Part shown: piece after piece, positions 25,223 to 34,126 of the stretch
Position numbering within the stretch: the first letter of the stretch is position 1
Layout of the letters: each line of letters starts with the position of its first letter
NCBI GenBank assembly: GCA_002748355.1
Contig: PDSF01000033.1
Span: forward strand, 1-64,000
Length of the DNA stretch: 64,000 bases
Direction: 5' to 3'
Source: Planctomycetota bacterium
GTDB taxonomy: Bacteria; Planctomycetota; UBA1135; GCA-002748355
The notes under the pieces: model-generated
Told to the model about the DNA's origin: nothing
The model's database searches: none
The model's input: the letters and a program-made list of their open reading frames with translations, nothing else
Made by a program: the position numbers and the translations under genes

Positions 25223-25634
25223 CTATGAACTCCTGATTGTTTCCCTGACAGCTTTCAGCGAGTTCCGAAAGAAGGCCCGGCAGCACTGCAAGCGCTGGAT
25301 CATTGGATCGAGACCCAGCAGGCGGAACAGATCGAACAGACTACCCGTAAAAAAGTTGAAGTATTTAAATACGACGAGCAGAGCCCGATTAACAAAAACA
25401 AAAATCGCTAGCGCGGGTCTTCGGGGCTTATCATCTTGTGCCTTTCCCGGATACAGACCAACGACATAGCCCGTAATCGTAGAAACAATAATCGGAGAAA
25501 GGAATCGTTAATCCCACTGGGCATAGAGGTAGCAGCTAGCCGCCAAGAGAAGCAGGTTCTGCCCTCTCCATGGCAGCAGCATATAGGCAAAACAAACCAA
25601 GGAACCGGAGGTATTCAATGGAGGCGAAGTTCAC
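25223..25634 (-). pseudogene. Truncated MBOAT (AlgI/DltB-like) O-acyltransferase
   Basis: Minus-strand remnant of a membrane-bound O-acyltransferase. A GTG at 25634 opens a family-like N-terminus (NFASIEYLRFLGLF). After a frameshift near 25570-25590 the frame continues with WRGQNLLLLAASCYLYAQWD. It meets an in-frame TAA at 25508-25510 and then continues RFLSPIIVSTITGYVVG, KYFNFFTGSLFDLFRLLGL. This is the first quarter of AlgI-type proteins. It then breaks off and runs to a TAG at 25223-25225. The catalytic-His region is missing, so the gene is dead. Middle parts of it and of the following SGNH gene appear deleted. Confidence 0.75.
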
Positions 25635-25826
25635 GTGTGCAAAACCGAAGGGCAGATATTAATATTATAGCGACAAAAAGAATAGCGACCTGATGCCCAC
25701 TGAGTCGCAGCGGCAGGCCCAGCGCCCCCCCGAAGCGATTAGTGTGGAGCCACGTCTTCGGTGAAGCTGAAGCCTCCTCTTCCTCGGCATTGGAGCGTCG
25801 AGACCTATAGCCAACTGCATCGGAAC
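25615..25826 (-). pseudogene. Unidentified C-terminal gene remnant upstream of the MBOAT remnant
   Basis: An open minus-strand frame of about 70 codons ends at TGA 25615-25617, overlapping the MBOAT GTG by about 20 nt as adjacent operon genes do. It encodes an acidic stretch (NAEEEEASASPKTWL) and one hydrophobic segment (QVAILFVAIILISALRF). In-frame stops lie just upstream and there is no start codon. It may be the tail of a third gene of the decayed cassette; I do not recognise the family. Confidence 0.4.
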
Positions 25827-25995
25827 GATTACCTCACCCCATATATCAACAAGGGTACAGACTCTTCGAACGCTCCCTCCTGACCTTCCGCGCGACCGAC
25901 AGTCCATCTCATTTTGGTCGTCACCTTGCGGATAAGCGTCGCACAAAACCCCTCAGACCTACATTTGTTCCCTGGTTCAACTTCGCGCAACGGAC

Positions 25996-26712
25996 TCAGC
26001 GGCGCAGAAGGAAGCCCGGGTCCAGCCGCTCTGCGTCTAGCGGTTTGTGTTCGCAGAGCTCTTCGATCCAAGCAGCAGGGCCGGCAAGGAGGGTCCATGG
26101 GCGATCCGGGGGCGCTACGAAGCGAAAGCTCCTGGCCTCGTCCCCCCAGAAGCTCGGCGCCCCCATCGTGTGCTCTCCGTCATAGAGCTCAGAAAGGGAC
26201 TCCAGCGGCCCACGATAGGCGCGAGGGGTCTCGGCAAAGCAGCGCTGCGGCACCCAGCCGAAGACACAGGAGCCGGGGTTCACTTGCTCACGCGTCAAGC
26301 GAAGCACCTGACGCAGCCGCTCCATATCCAAGCTTCCATCCACGGGCCCGACCAAGGCCCGCGGCCAGCGCCCCTTGGGCAGATGCTCCAGAAAAGCACG
26401 CAAGGGCATGCCTGGCTCGTAGTCGAAGTCCAGGTCCTCGGCTAGGTCGTGCCACTTGAGCCCACGGGCCGGAAACGACTCCTCCAGCTCGCCCCGGCCA
26501 TAGTCCGCGTCCTCGCTGTCTTCCCAGACCTGCTCCCAGTCACCGACACTTAGGTCCTCGAAGAGTGGATGGAGCATCCTCGCATAAACGGGGAAGCCTT
26601 CCCCCAGGTAGCGAACGCAGCTAGCAGCCGCCTCGCCCAGATCCCAGGGCCAGCCAGGCGCCACGCAGAATTCCCGCTCTAGCTCGGCGAAGTCGATTTC
26701 CGACAGGCTCAT
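25996..26712 (-). CDS. Hypothetical protein, 238 aa
   Basis: Not recognised. A soluble, acidic 238-aa protein rich in Trp, Glu and Pro, without signal peptide or membrane segment. Clusters such as DWEQVWEDSEDADYG and aromatic-rich motifs (VGPVDGSLDMERL, CVFGWVPQRCF) suggest a folded single domain. Its ATG overlaps the stop of the upstream methyltransferase-like gene by 4 nt (26709-26712), so the two are translationally coupled. The frame has the high-GC codon use of neighbouring genes, unlike the decayed region just beyond its 3' end. Confidence 0.75.
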   Translation of the reverse strand: MSLSEIDFAELEREFCVAPGWPWDLGEAAASCVRYLGEGFPVYARMLHPLFEDLSVGDWEQVWEDSEDADYGRGELEESFPARGLKWHDLAEDLDFDYEPGMPLRAFLEHLPKGRWPRALVGPVDGSLDMERLRQVLRLTREQVNPGSCVFGWVPQRCFAETPRAYRGPLESLSELYDGEHTMGAPSFWGDEARSFRFVAPPDRPWTLLAGPAAWIEELCEHKPLDAERLDPGFLLRR

Positions 26713-27398
26713 GAAACCGTCCTCACGAGGATCCTCTCGGCCTGCTCCGAGCCCAAGGCCCGTAGCCCCCTGCGCAAGAGACTGCCGATCTCCCGCGCCT
26801 CCGGCAGGCCCGGCCCGGCCAGCACGACGCGGTTTTCAAAGTCATCCAGCAGCAGCTGCACCCCAGCGCCGTGCGCCCGCACGACCTGGCGCACAAGCCC
26901 CTTCATCGAGCGCTTCGGCACCGGCAGCAGGTTGTAGACAGCTACGCCATGGCTCGACAAACGATCGGCGATCAGCTGCGGCAGCAGCTGATACGACAGC
27001 TCAGGCTTGGTCTCCCCTTCGGGACCTAGCACGGAGAGGTCTTCGAGGATCAGGTCGAAGCGAGCGCGCTGCCTTCGCAGCCAGTGCGCCGCATCCTCGA
27101 TCTCGACCCTGACCTCGGCACACCAGGGCGAGGACAGCTCTCGAAACAGCTGCTCCCCCTCGGCGCTGAGGTCTACCGCCCGCAAGGGGTGAAAGCAGCC
27201 CATGGCCCGCAGCGGCGCCACCAGGCCGCCCCCGGCGAAGCCGAGCAGCGCCAGGCGATCTCCGCGGGCGAACATCGCGATCGACGCGGCAAGCACATCG
27301 AAGAGCGAATGCGTCGGGCCCGGCGCCGACAGGACCTCAGACACGACGGCGCCCCCCTGGAGCAGGCGGGCGCCGCGCGCGGTGCGGACGATGCGCAA
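26709..27398 (-). CDS. Spermidine-synthase-like / class I SAM-dependent methyltransferase-fold protein
   Basis: A Rossmann-type protein of about 229 aa resembling spermidine-synthase-fold enzymes. It shows a glycine-rich motif I (ALLGFAGGGLVAPL), an acidic second-strand residue (AVDLS), then VRVEIEDAAHWL and FDLILEDLSVL as motifs II/III. No typical GGGDG or aminopropyl-acceptor signature is obvious, so the reaction is unknown. There is no ATG downstream of the fumC stop; the start is placed at TTG 27398, giving an 8-bp gap to fumC. It is coupled to the downstream orphan gene. Confidence 0.75.
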   Translation of the reverse strand: MRIVRTARGARLLQGGAVVSEVLSAPGPTHSLFDVLAASIAMFARGDRLALLGFAGGGLVAPLRAMGCFHPLRAVDLSAEGEQLFRELSSPWCAEVRVEIEDAAHWLRRQRARFDLILEDLSVLGPEGETKPELSYQLLPQLIADRLSSHGVAVYNLLPVPKRSMKGLVRQVVRAHGAGVQLLLDDFENRVVLAGPGLPEAREIGSLLRRGLRALGSEQAERILVRTVS

Positions 27399-27405
27399 GC
27401 TTCGA

Positions 27406-28800
27406 TCAGCCCTTCGGGCCCACCATACTCTCGGGCTTGACCCACTCAGCAAACTGCTCCTCGGTGAGCAGCTCAAGGGCGAGCGCCGCCTCCTTCAGCG
27501 TCGTCCCGTCCTTAAACGCCTTCTTCGCGATCTTGGCGGCGTTGTCGTAGCCGATGTGAGGGTTGAGCGCGGTCACCAGCATCAGCGACTCGTGGAGCAG
27601 CTGGTCAATGCGCTCCTTGTTCGCCTCGATCCCGACGACGCAGTTGTCGGTGAAGCTGCGAGCCGCATCGGCGATGAGCTTCAGCGACTGCAGGGCACTG
27701 TAGATCATCACCGGCTTGAAGACGTTGAGTTCGTAGTGGCCGTTCGAACCTGCCACCGTCGTCGTGACGTGATTGCCCATGACCTGGGCGCAGACCATGG
27801 TCATCGCTTCGCACTGCGTCGGGTTGACCTTGCCGGGCATGATCGAAGAGCCCGGCTCGTTGGCCGGCAAGAACAGCTCACCGATGCCGCAGCGCGGGCC
27901 GCTACCGAGCAGGCGCAGGTCGTTCGCGACCTTCATCAGGGAGGCGGCGATGGTGTTGAGCGCACCGCTCAGCTCGACGATGGCGTCATGGGCGGCGAGG
28001 GCCTCGAACTTGTTCTCGGCAGTCAGGAAGTTGAACCCGGTCAGCTGGCTGACCTCGGCGGCGACCTTCTCGGCAAAGCCCTTCACGCTGTTGAGACCAG
28101 TGCCGACGGCGGTGCCGCCCTGGGCCAGCTGCATCAGGCGCGGCAGGCAGCTCTTGACCCGCTCGATACCGAACTCGACCTGCTTGGCGTAGCCCGAGAA
28201 CTCCTGGCCCAGCGTCAGCGGCGTCGCATCCTGCAAGTGGGTGCGGCCGATCTTGACGATGGCGGCGAAGTCTTTGGCCTTCTTGTCCAAGGCATCGTGC
28301 AGGTGCTGCAGCGCCGGCAGCAGGGTCTCGTGCACTTCGACGCCAGCCGCGATGTGCATCACGGTGGGGAAGGTGTCGTTGGAGGACTGGCCGCGGTTAA
28401 CGTGATCGTTGGGGTGCACCGGGTCCTTCGAGCCGATCTTGCCCCCCAGGATCTCGATCGCACGGTTCGCGATCACCTCGTTGGCGTTCATATTGCTCTG
28501 CGTTCCAGAGCCGGTCTGCCAGACGACAAGGGGGAAGTGCTCGTCGAGCTTGCCCTCGATGACCTCGTCGGCGGCCTGAATCATCGCCTTGCCCAGGCGC
28601 TCATCGAGCTGCTCAAGGGCGATGTTGGCCAGGGCGCAGGCCTTCTTCTGGATACCAAGAGCCCGGACCACGGGCCCGGGCATGCGCTCGCCACCAATCT
28701 TGAAGTTCTGCAGGGAACGCTGGGTTTGCGCGCCCCAATAGCGGTCCGCTGGGACCTGCATCTCACCTAGGGAGTCGGTCTCAATCCGAAACTCGGCCAT
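27406..28800 (-). CDS. fumC: Fumarate hydratase class II
   Basis: TCA-cycle enzyme converting fumarate to L-malate; iron-independent homotetramer. It is 464 aa from ATG 28800, with GGTGGAGAG just upstream. Class II signatures are plain: [36 protein letters not shown], the active-site loop [13 protein letters not shown] and the C-terminal [11 protein letters not shown]. The length matches the family. It is first in a short minus-strand run with the methyltransferase-like and orphan genes. Confidence 0.98.
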   Translation of the reverse strand: MAEFRIETDSLGEMQVPADRYWGAQTQRSLQNFKIGGERMPGPVVRALGIQKKACALANIALEQLDERLGKAMIQAADEVIEGKLDEHFPLVVWQTGSGTQSNMNANEVIANRAIEILGGKIGSKDPVHPNDHVNRGQSSNDTFPTVMHIAAGVEVHETLLPALQHLHDALDKKAKDFAAIVKIGRTHLQDATPLTLGQEFSGYAKQVEFGIERVKSCLPRLMQLAQGGTAVGTGLNSVKGFAEKVAAEVSQLTGFNFLTAENKFEALAAHDAIVELSGALNTIAASLMKVANDLRLLGSGPRCGIGELFLPANEPGSSIMPGKVNPTQCEAMTMVCAQVMGNHVTTTVAGSNGHYELNVFKPVMIYSALQSLKLIADAARSFTDNCVVGIEANKERIDQLLHESLMLVTALNPHIGYDNAAKIAKKAFKDGTTLKEAALALELLTEEQFAEWVKPESMVGPKG

Positions 28801-28998
28801 AGCTCTCCACCCTTCGCTCAAGAATCACTCGAGTCAATCCAAGGCAGCGAGTCTATCGAGGAAGGGAGCGCATCTCACGAACACGTTCAGGCAACGGGGA
28901 AGCTTCGTGGCGAAGAGATCGCGAAGGGGCCCTCCTCGCAACGAGCCAGCACCGTGAAGAGCGGCATCGCCGAAAGGCCGCGGGACGGAGAGGAAGTG

Positions 28999-29075
28999 TG
29001 GTGGGCGATGACGGACTCGAACCGCCGACCCTCTCGGTGTAAACGAGATGCTCTAGCCAACTGAGCTAATCGCCC
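28999..29075 (-). tRNA. tRNA-Val (anticodon TAC)
   Basis: The minus strand folds as a complete cloverleaf. The acceptor GGGCGAT pairs with ATCGCCC, followed by an encoded ACCA. The D-arm contains AGCTCAG, the anticodon loop TTTACAC lies on the stem TCTCG/CGAGA, and the T-arm has GGTTCGAGTCC. The anticodon TAC reads GUA and related Val codons. Confidence 0.97.
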
Positions 29076-29079
29076 ACGC

Positions 29080-29117
29080 GGTGCAGGAGAGTAGCGGCGA
29101 GAACCCTCTCCTGCACC
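29080..29117. terminator. Strong hairpin between mscS and tRNA-Val
   Basis: A perfect 12-bp inverted repeat (GGTGCAGGAGAG / CTCTCCTGCACC) with a 14-nt loop, 41 bp past the mscS stop and 5 bp before the tRNA-Val gene on the minus strand. There is no T-run on the minus strand; it may end the mscS transcript or shape tRNA 5' processing. Confidence 0.55.
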
Positions 29118-29158
29118 TGTCGCTTGTTTTCGAGCAGCGAACTCCTCGCGGGCTCGGC

Positions 29159-30562
29159 TCAGCTCGCTTGCGGCGTCGGCAGCGCGTTCTCGTAGAACAG
29201 GTGCACATCGCGCTGCGGGAACGGAATCGAGAGCCCTTCGGCATCGAAACGCTCCTTGACGCTTCGCGTGATATCCCAGTAGAGCGCCCAGTAGTCACTG
29301 GTCTTCGCCCAGGGTCGCACGACGAAATTGACCGACGAATCGGCGAGTTCGTGCAGCTTGATGGTCGGCTCCGGAGTCTTCAGCACCAAGGGATGTGCCG
29401 CGATGATCTCCTCCAGGACCTTCTGCGCCTTCTCAGTATCATCGCTGTAGCCAATACCGAAGACCATGTCGACACGGCGCACCGGGTTGCCGGTGATATT
29501 GGTGATGACATTGCCCCAGATCGAGTTGTTCGGAACGATGATCTGCTTGTTGTCCCAGGACTTGATCGTCGTAGAGACGAGGGTCAGCTTCTCGACAGCG
29601 CCGGAAACCCCCGCGACATCAACGGCATCCCCGACATCGAAGGGGCGATAGATCAGAATCATCAGGCCGGCGGCGAAGTTGCTCAGCGTGCCCTGCAGCG
29701 CAAAACCAACGATAAAACCTGTCGCGCCGATAGCTGCCAGCACCGGCGTCATATCGACCCCCAGCTGCGAAACCGCGATCACCAGGCCGATCAGGAAGAT
29801 GAGCCTGCGCGTGGTGTTGACGAAGAAACTCCGCATCAGGTCGGAGCCTTTCTTCACCTTGCCCATCGCACGCCTAACGAGGCCAGCCGCAAAGGCGGCG
29901 AGGATCTTGAAGGCGATCAGGACGGCCAGGAAGCTCAGGATCCTGAGCCCCCACTTGATGCCGCCGTTGGGATCGACCAGCCACGCGTAGAGCGCAGCGC
30001 CAATGTCAAAGACATTGTCGGAAGCCCCGATATCAGGGATCCCATCGCTTGAAACCTTATTAACGTATTGCTCGTAGCCTTCAACTTCGCCGCCCACCGT
30101 ACGGAAGGCCTTGATCACGATTCTCATGCGATCGGCAAGGTTGCCGATAATGGTCCCCAACTCAACGACACGGCTGTTGGCTTGCTTCCGGGCCTCTCCG
30201 GCCTCGAGCTGACGAACCTCGCTCTCCTTTTCCGCTCGCTGGGTCGCCTTGAGCTTAACCAGGGCCTGCCAGGCCTCGAGCTCGGCCTTGACCTCATCCT
30301 TGGTCAAAGGCCTCAGCTGGCTCTTGAGTTCAGCCTCCTTGATCTCGGGATCCTTGGCCGTCTTGCTCTTGGACCAGAGATCCTTGATCCCCAGCTGACT
30401 GCTGAGTTCTCCGAGCTTGGCGAACTCAGAAGAGGGCTTCTCCGGCGCTGCGGCCGTGGCGCCCTGGCCCTCGGTGGACGCCTCTGAGCTATCTCCCTGC
30501 GAATGCAGTGAAGCGCTCAGACCAAGGGCAATAAGTAGGATCCATGGGAGGATCTTGGACAT
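29159..30562 (-). CDS. Small-conductance mechanosensitive channel, MscS family
   Basis: Inner-membrane osmotic safety valve. The product is 467 aa with a signal peptide (1-22). A predicted periplasmic region of about 150 residues with charged coiled coil comes next, then about four membrane segments between 185 and 310. The pore helix is visible as GATGFIVGFALQGTLSNFAAGLMI (read in parts), followed by YRPFDVGDAV and the beta domain with IIVPNNSIWGNVITN. The cytoplasmic alpha/beta domain completes the MscS fold. The N-terminal extension makes it longer than E. coli MscS (286 aa). It appears to be transcribed alone. Confidence 0.95.
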   Translation of the reverse strand: MSKILPWILLIALGLSASLHSQGDSSEASTEGQGATAAAPEKPSSEFAKLGELSSQLGIKDLWSKSKTAKDPEIKEAELKSQLRPLTKDEVKAELEAWQALVKLKATQRAEKESEVRQLEAGEARKQANSRVVELGTIIGNLADRMRIVIKAFRTVGGEVEGYEQYVNKVSSDGIPDIGASDNVFDIGAALYAWLVDPNGGIKWGLRILSFLAVLIAFKILAAFAAGLVRRAMGKVKKGSDLMRSFFVNTTRRLIFLIGLVIAVSQLGVDMTPVLAAIGATGFIVGFALQGTLSNFAAGLMILIYRPFDVGDAVDVAGVSGAVEKLTLVSTTIKSWDNKQIIVPNNSIWGNVITNITGNPVRRVDMVFGIGYSDDTEKAQKVLEEIIAAHPLVLKTPEPTIKLHELADSSVNFVVRPWAKTSDYWALYWDITRSVKERFDAEGLSIPFPQRDVHLFYENALPTPQAS

Positions 30563-30772
30563 ATCTGACTCCTAGCAGGCATTGGTATCTAGTTTCGAGG
30601 GCGGCGGCGAGCCTCCTTCACCGCTCCATCGGCACCAAGGGCTCAACTTTGCTACCACTCGACTTTGGCTGAACCATTTTGCAGATGATCGCGGTAGAAC
30701 CTAGCGATCAGATAAAGAAGTCTGGGAATAATGCCGTCCCCAGCCACTAGGCCTGAAGCAAGTGCCGGGCTA

Positions 30773-31363
30773 ATGAGTGTCCATAGGGTGAACAATGGCG
30801 TCGACAGCAAGCGAGAAGCTCCCGGCCTAGCCGGCCCCGAGCTCTTCGAAATCCTCGTGCGCGAACACGAGACGCGGCTGCGTGCCTTCGTCGGCGCCAT
30901 GGTCCGCGACCCCGGCGGCGCCGAAGACATCGTGCAGGAGGCCTTCGTCGTCGCATGGCGCAACCTGCACCGCTACGACCGCAGCCTCGCCTTCGGCCCC
31001 TGGCTACGAGGCATAGCTCGTCGGCTGATCATGGCGCATCACCGCAAGCTGGGGCGGAGCAAGCTCGAGTTCGTCGAAGAAGAAGTCGTCAACCATCTAG
31101 GGATCCTCCATGAACTGCTGGAGTCGAACGCTGGTGACACCCTCGACGAGCAGCTGATTTCGCTGCGAGCCTGCTTCGAGCACCTACCCGAACACCAGCA
31201 GAGGGTGTTGCGGCTGCACTACGCCGACGACCAGCCATGTCAGGAGATCAGCGAACACACCGGACGCAGCCGTGAGGCGGTCAAGAAGACCCTGCAGCGC
31301 GCACGAGCGTGGCTGGGGCAATGCATCGAACAACGGCTAGCCGCCCTGGGAGTAGAGGCATGA
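30773..31363 (+). CDS. ECF RNA polymerase sigma factor
   Basis: Alternative sigma factor of 196 aa. Region 2 is seen as LFEILVREHETRLRAFV, then DIVQEAFVVAWRNLHRYD and the -10 contact helix WLRGIARRLIMAHHRK. Region 4 has LPEHQQRVLRLHYADDQPCQEIS and SREAVKKTLQRARAWL. The ATG at 30773 is chosen; an in-frame ATG at 30731 and GTG codons are alternatives, none with a clear Shine-Dalgarno sequence. Its stop overlaps the next ATG (ATGA), coupling it to a membrane protein that probably acts as its anti-sigma factor. It is divergent from mscS across about 210 bp. Confidence 0.93.
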   Translation: MSVHRVNNGVDSKREAPGLAGPELFEILVREHETRLRAFVGAMVRDPGGAEDIVQEAFVVAWRNLHRYDRSLAFGPWLRGIARRLIMAHHRKLGRSKLEFVEEEVVNHLGILHELLESNAGDTLDEQLISLRACFEHLPEHQQRVLRLHYADDQPCQEISEHTGRSREAVKKTLQRARAWLGQCIEQRLAALGVEA

Positions 31364-32400
31364 GCGACAGATCCAAGAAGGCCGAGCGGCAGCCGGGCGC
31401 AGCGCTGCGCGAGTTTGAGGAGACGCGCGATACCAGCCTGGATGCTGCCGCCGAGGCGCGGGAGCGATTCGTGCACGGGCTGATGTGGGCCGAACGCGAG
31501 GCCAGCGGCGCCGCTGCCGAAGACCGCATCGCAGCGCTGCTTGCGCGCCTGCAGGAGGCGGCTCCGGCAGAGCCAGAGGCTGCAAGCGGCGCGAGCACAG
31601 CCCTGCGGTTTTGGAAGCGCCTAGCTATCGCAGCTGCGATTCTGGCCTTTCTCGGCTTAGGGCTGAACGGCCTGATGCGGCCTGATGAACCCGAAGCGAT
31701 GGCCTTGGTGAAGAAAGCGATTGCCGAGACCGAGCGCGGGGTCCACGTCTACGAGGCCCGATTCATGCTCTACAGCGAGAGCGGCGCGGTGCAGCGAGAG
31801 CGAATCTGGCGAATCGCCCTCGCTCCCCAAGGTCGCTACCACATGACCCTCCGCCGCAAAGCCCTCTCGATACAAATCGCATCGGACGGCAAAAAGACCT
31901 GGATGCTGCCGCCGCGGGGCACGCCCTTCCTCATGCCCTCGCCACTGCCCTTCGAAAAGTTCTTAAGCCAGCTCGGCCCCGAGCTCAGTTACTACCAGCT
32001 CCGCCCCATGCTGCGCCGCCTACTCGACACGAGTAACGTCAGCAACAGCGGCTACGAACGCGATCAGAATGGAGCCCGTTTCGCCGTGCTGAAGGGGGTT
32101 TTCGAGACCAGAGAGGGCAAAGAAGGGACTCTGCGCCTGGTCGCCGGCGTCGAAGACGGCCGACTCGCCGAGTTCGAAGCCTGGACCCCGCACAAGAAAG
32201 GCCGCAGCTGTTTCCAGCTCACACGTAGCAGGATCCCCGAAGACCTCACGGCCGCAGGCATCGGGTTCGAGGCCCCGGCCAAGCTGATCCAGGAGCCAAG
32301 CATCCTTCTAGGCATGTGCATTAGCCAGGCCTGGGAGATGCGCGAGCGCGGACTCCAGCCCGCCCCTACCCCCAGCCAAGAACGCAAGAAGCGCAGGTAA
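31360..32400 (+). CDS. Probable anti-sigma factor with large extracytoplasmic LolA/RseB-like domain
   Basis: Single-pass membrane protein of 346 aa. The N-terminal 75 residues are cytoplasmic, helical and charged (MSDRSKKAERQ, VHGLMWAERE). One membrane segment spans about 84-101 (IAAAILAFLGLGLNGL). The remaining 240 residues lie outside the cytoplasm and show alternating beta strands with FMLYSESGAVQRERIWRIAL, GRYHMTLRRK and ASDGKKTWMLPP, a pattern resembling LolA/RseB lipoprotein-binding folds. No zinc-binding HxxxCxxC is present. The 4-nt overlap with the ECF gene supports an anti-sigma role; the fold and function are inferred. Confidence 0.72.
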   Translation: MSDRSKKAERQPGAALREFEETRDTSLDAAAEARERFVHGLMWAEREASGAAAEDRIAALLARLQEAAPAEPEAASGASTALRFWKRLAIAAAILAFLGLGLNGLMRPDEPEAMALVKKAIAETERGVHVYEARFMLYSESGAVQRERIWRIALAPQGRYHMTLRRKALSIQIASDGKKTWMLPPRGTPFLMPSPLPFEKFLSQLGPELSYYQLRPMLRRLLDTSNVSNSGYERDQNGARFAVLKGVFETREGKEGTLRLVAGVEDGRLAEFEAWTPHKKGRSCFQLTRSRIPEDLTAAGIGFEAPAKLIQEPSILLGMCISQAWEMRERGLQPAPTPSQERKKRR

Positions 32401-32527
32401 GGGCACAATCCCTCAAGCAGGCGCTGAGACCACGCCGATTTCTGGGAGGAGTGGTGGACAGAGTATCGCTAGCCTCTGCGCGGTGGCCTTCCGCCCCTTT
32501 TCTCCCAAGCTAGAACGAGCCCCTCTA

Positions 32528-33835
32528 ATGAAAATCGCTGTCGTTGGAACCGGATACGTCGGCCTTGTGGTCGGGACCTGCTTTGCAGAAACCGGGCACC
32601 GGGTCACCTGCGTCGATATCGACGAGACAAAGATTGCGATGCTTCATCGTGGCGAAGTCCCGATTTACGAACCGGGGCTCAAAGAGCTGATCGATCGCAA
32701 CGTCGAAGAAGAACGACTCCTCTTCACCACCAATGTCGAAGAGGCAATCGCCGAGAACACGACCATATTCATCGCCGTCGGCACCCCACCGGGTGAAGAC
32801 GGATCGGCCGACCTCCAGTACGTGCTCGCGGTTGCAAGGTCCATCGGCAAACACATGACCGGCTACCGCCTGGTCGTCGATAAATCGACGGTCCCGGTCG
32901 GCACCTCACGGCTCGTCACCGCCGAAATCGCCAAGCACAGCGATCACCCCTTCGATGTCGTGTCGAACCCGGAGTTCCTGAAGGAAGGCCAGGCGATCGA
33001 CGACTTCATGAAGCCCAACCGCGTGGTCATCGGCACCGACGAGCCGCGAGCGGGCGAACTCATGAAGGAACTCTATGCGCCCTTCGTTCGCACTGGCAAG
33101 CCGCTCCTGGTCATGGATCCGGAGAGTGCCGAACTCTGCAAATACGCCTCGAACGCCATGCTGGCGACCCGCATCTCCTTCATGAACGAGATTGCGCGTA
33201 TCTGCGATCTTGTCGGGGCCGACTTCAGCCGCGTCCGCGAAGCCGTCGGCACCGACTCACGTATCGGCATGCCCTTCCTCTTCGCTGGCGTGGGTTACGG
33301 AGGCTCCTGTTTCCCGAAGGACGTGCGCGCGATTCAAAAGACCGCTCTCGACAAGGGCTATGAGTTCAAAATCCTCGACGCCGTCGAAGCAGTAAACGCC
33401 CAGCAGAAGCTCTACCTCTACGAAAAGGTCATGGACCACTTCCAGGGCGACCTATCGGGCAAGCACTTCGCAGTCTGGGGCCTTTCCTTCAAGCCGCGCA
33501 CCGACGACATGCGTGAGGCCCCAGCGCTGACGATCATCGACCGCCTGCTCGCACAGGGCGCGACCGTCACCGCCACCGACCCCGAGGCCATGGGCGAGGC
33601 CAAGCGAATCCTGGGCGATCGGATTCGCTATGCGAAAAAGCCCATCGACGCCGCCAAGGACGCCGACGCCCTCTTGCTCGTGACGGAGTGGAGTGAATTC
33701 CGCCACCCAGACTTCGAAGAACTCAAGACGGCACTGAAATCTCCGATCATCTTCGATGGTCGAAACATTTTCAGTCCCAAGAAAATGCGGGGACTCGGGT
33801 TTACCTACTACGGCATCGGTGTCGATCGCAACTGA
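32528..33835 (+). CDS. ugd: UDP-glucose 6-dehydrogenase
   Basis: Oxidises UDP-glucose to UDP-glucuronate with two NAD+, feeding capsule, exopolysaccharide or arabinose-type sugar synthesis. It is 435 aa from ATG 32528. The N-terminal NAD fold has VVGTGYVGLVVG; conserved VDKSTVPVGT and SNPEFLKEG follow. The catalytic Cys261 lies in GYGGSCFPKD, and the C-terminal UDP-binding domain contains WGLSFKPRTDDMREAP. All motifs are intact. It opens the plus-strand glycan region. The Shine-Dalgarno is weak. Confidence 0.97.
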   Translation: MKIAVVGTGYVGLVVGTCFAETGHRVTCVDIDETKIAMLHRGEVPIYEPGLKELIDRNVEEERLLFTTNVEEAIAENTTIFIAVGTPPGEDGSADLQYVLAVARSIGKHMTGYRLVVDKSTVPVGTSRLVTAEIAKHSDHPFDVVSNPEFLKEGQAIDDFMKPNRVVIGTDEPRAGELMKELYAPFVRTGKPLLVMDPESAELCKYASNAMLATRISFMNEIARICDLVGADFSRVREAVGTDSRIGMPFLFAGVGYGGSCFPKDVRAIQKTALDKGYEFKILDAVEAVNAQQKLYLYEKVMDHFQGDLSGKHFAVWGLSFKPRTDDMREAPALTIIDRLLAQGATVTATDPEAMGEAKRILGDRIRYAKKPIDAAKDADALLLVTEWSEFRHPDFEELKTALKSPIIFDGRNIFSPKKMRGLGFTYYGIGVDRN

Positions 33836-33925
33836 GCTAGCAGGCCATCGAAGGCACGAGATCAGGGCTTCCACGATGATCCGAACCGTTTCCTGAGTAA
33901 GCCCAATCTCCAGGAAGTCTGGCGA

Positions 33926-34099
33926 ATGGACCGCAAGAAGTTGAAGCAAGTCTGGATCGGAGTGGCCGTAGTCGCGGCCTTCTGCCTTGGTGCTTGGATC
34001 TTGTCCAACTCGGGTAAGGCTGGCCAGGGGCAGACCGGAGCCGGCAAGTTCCTTCATAACCGGAGTCTGCAGCGCAGCCAGGCCAACCCGGGCTACTGA
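33926..34099 (+). CDS. Small single-pass membrane protein, 57 aa
   Basis: A short gene that is easy to miss. The ATG has a strong AGGAAG 8 nt upstream, and the frame encodes 57 aa. It has a basic N-terminus (MDRKKLKQ), one hydrophobic segment of about 20 residues (WIGVAVVAAFCLGAWILSNS), and a Gly/Gln/Asn-rich tail (GQGQTGAGKF ... NPGY). Topology would be N-in by the positive-inside rule. I do not recognise a family. It lies 90 bp after ugd and 27 bp before the methyltransferase gene, so it may be a small subunit or regulator of the glycan machinery. Confidence 0.6.
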   Translation: MDRKKLKQVWIGVAVVAAFCLGAWILSNSGKAGQGQTGAGKFLHNRSLQRSQANPGY

Positions 34100-34126
34100 T
34101 TCGCCCGGGTCGCCAGCCTCCGCCTG

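Noticed and set aside
27202..28770. A 522-codon plus-strand open frame opposite fumC
   Set aside because: Antisense shadow of a textbook fumarase gene; Gly/Asp/His-rich translation without domains.
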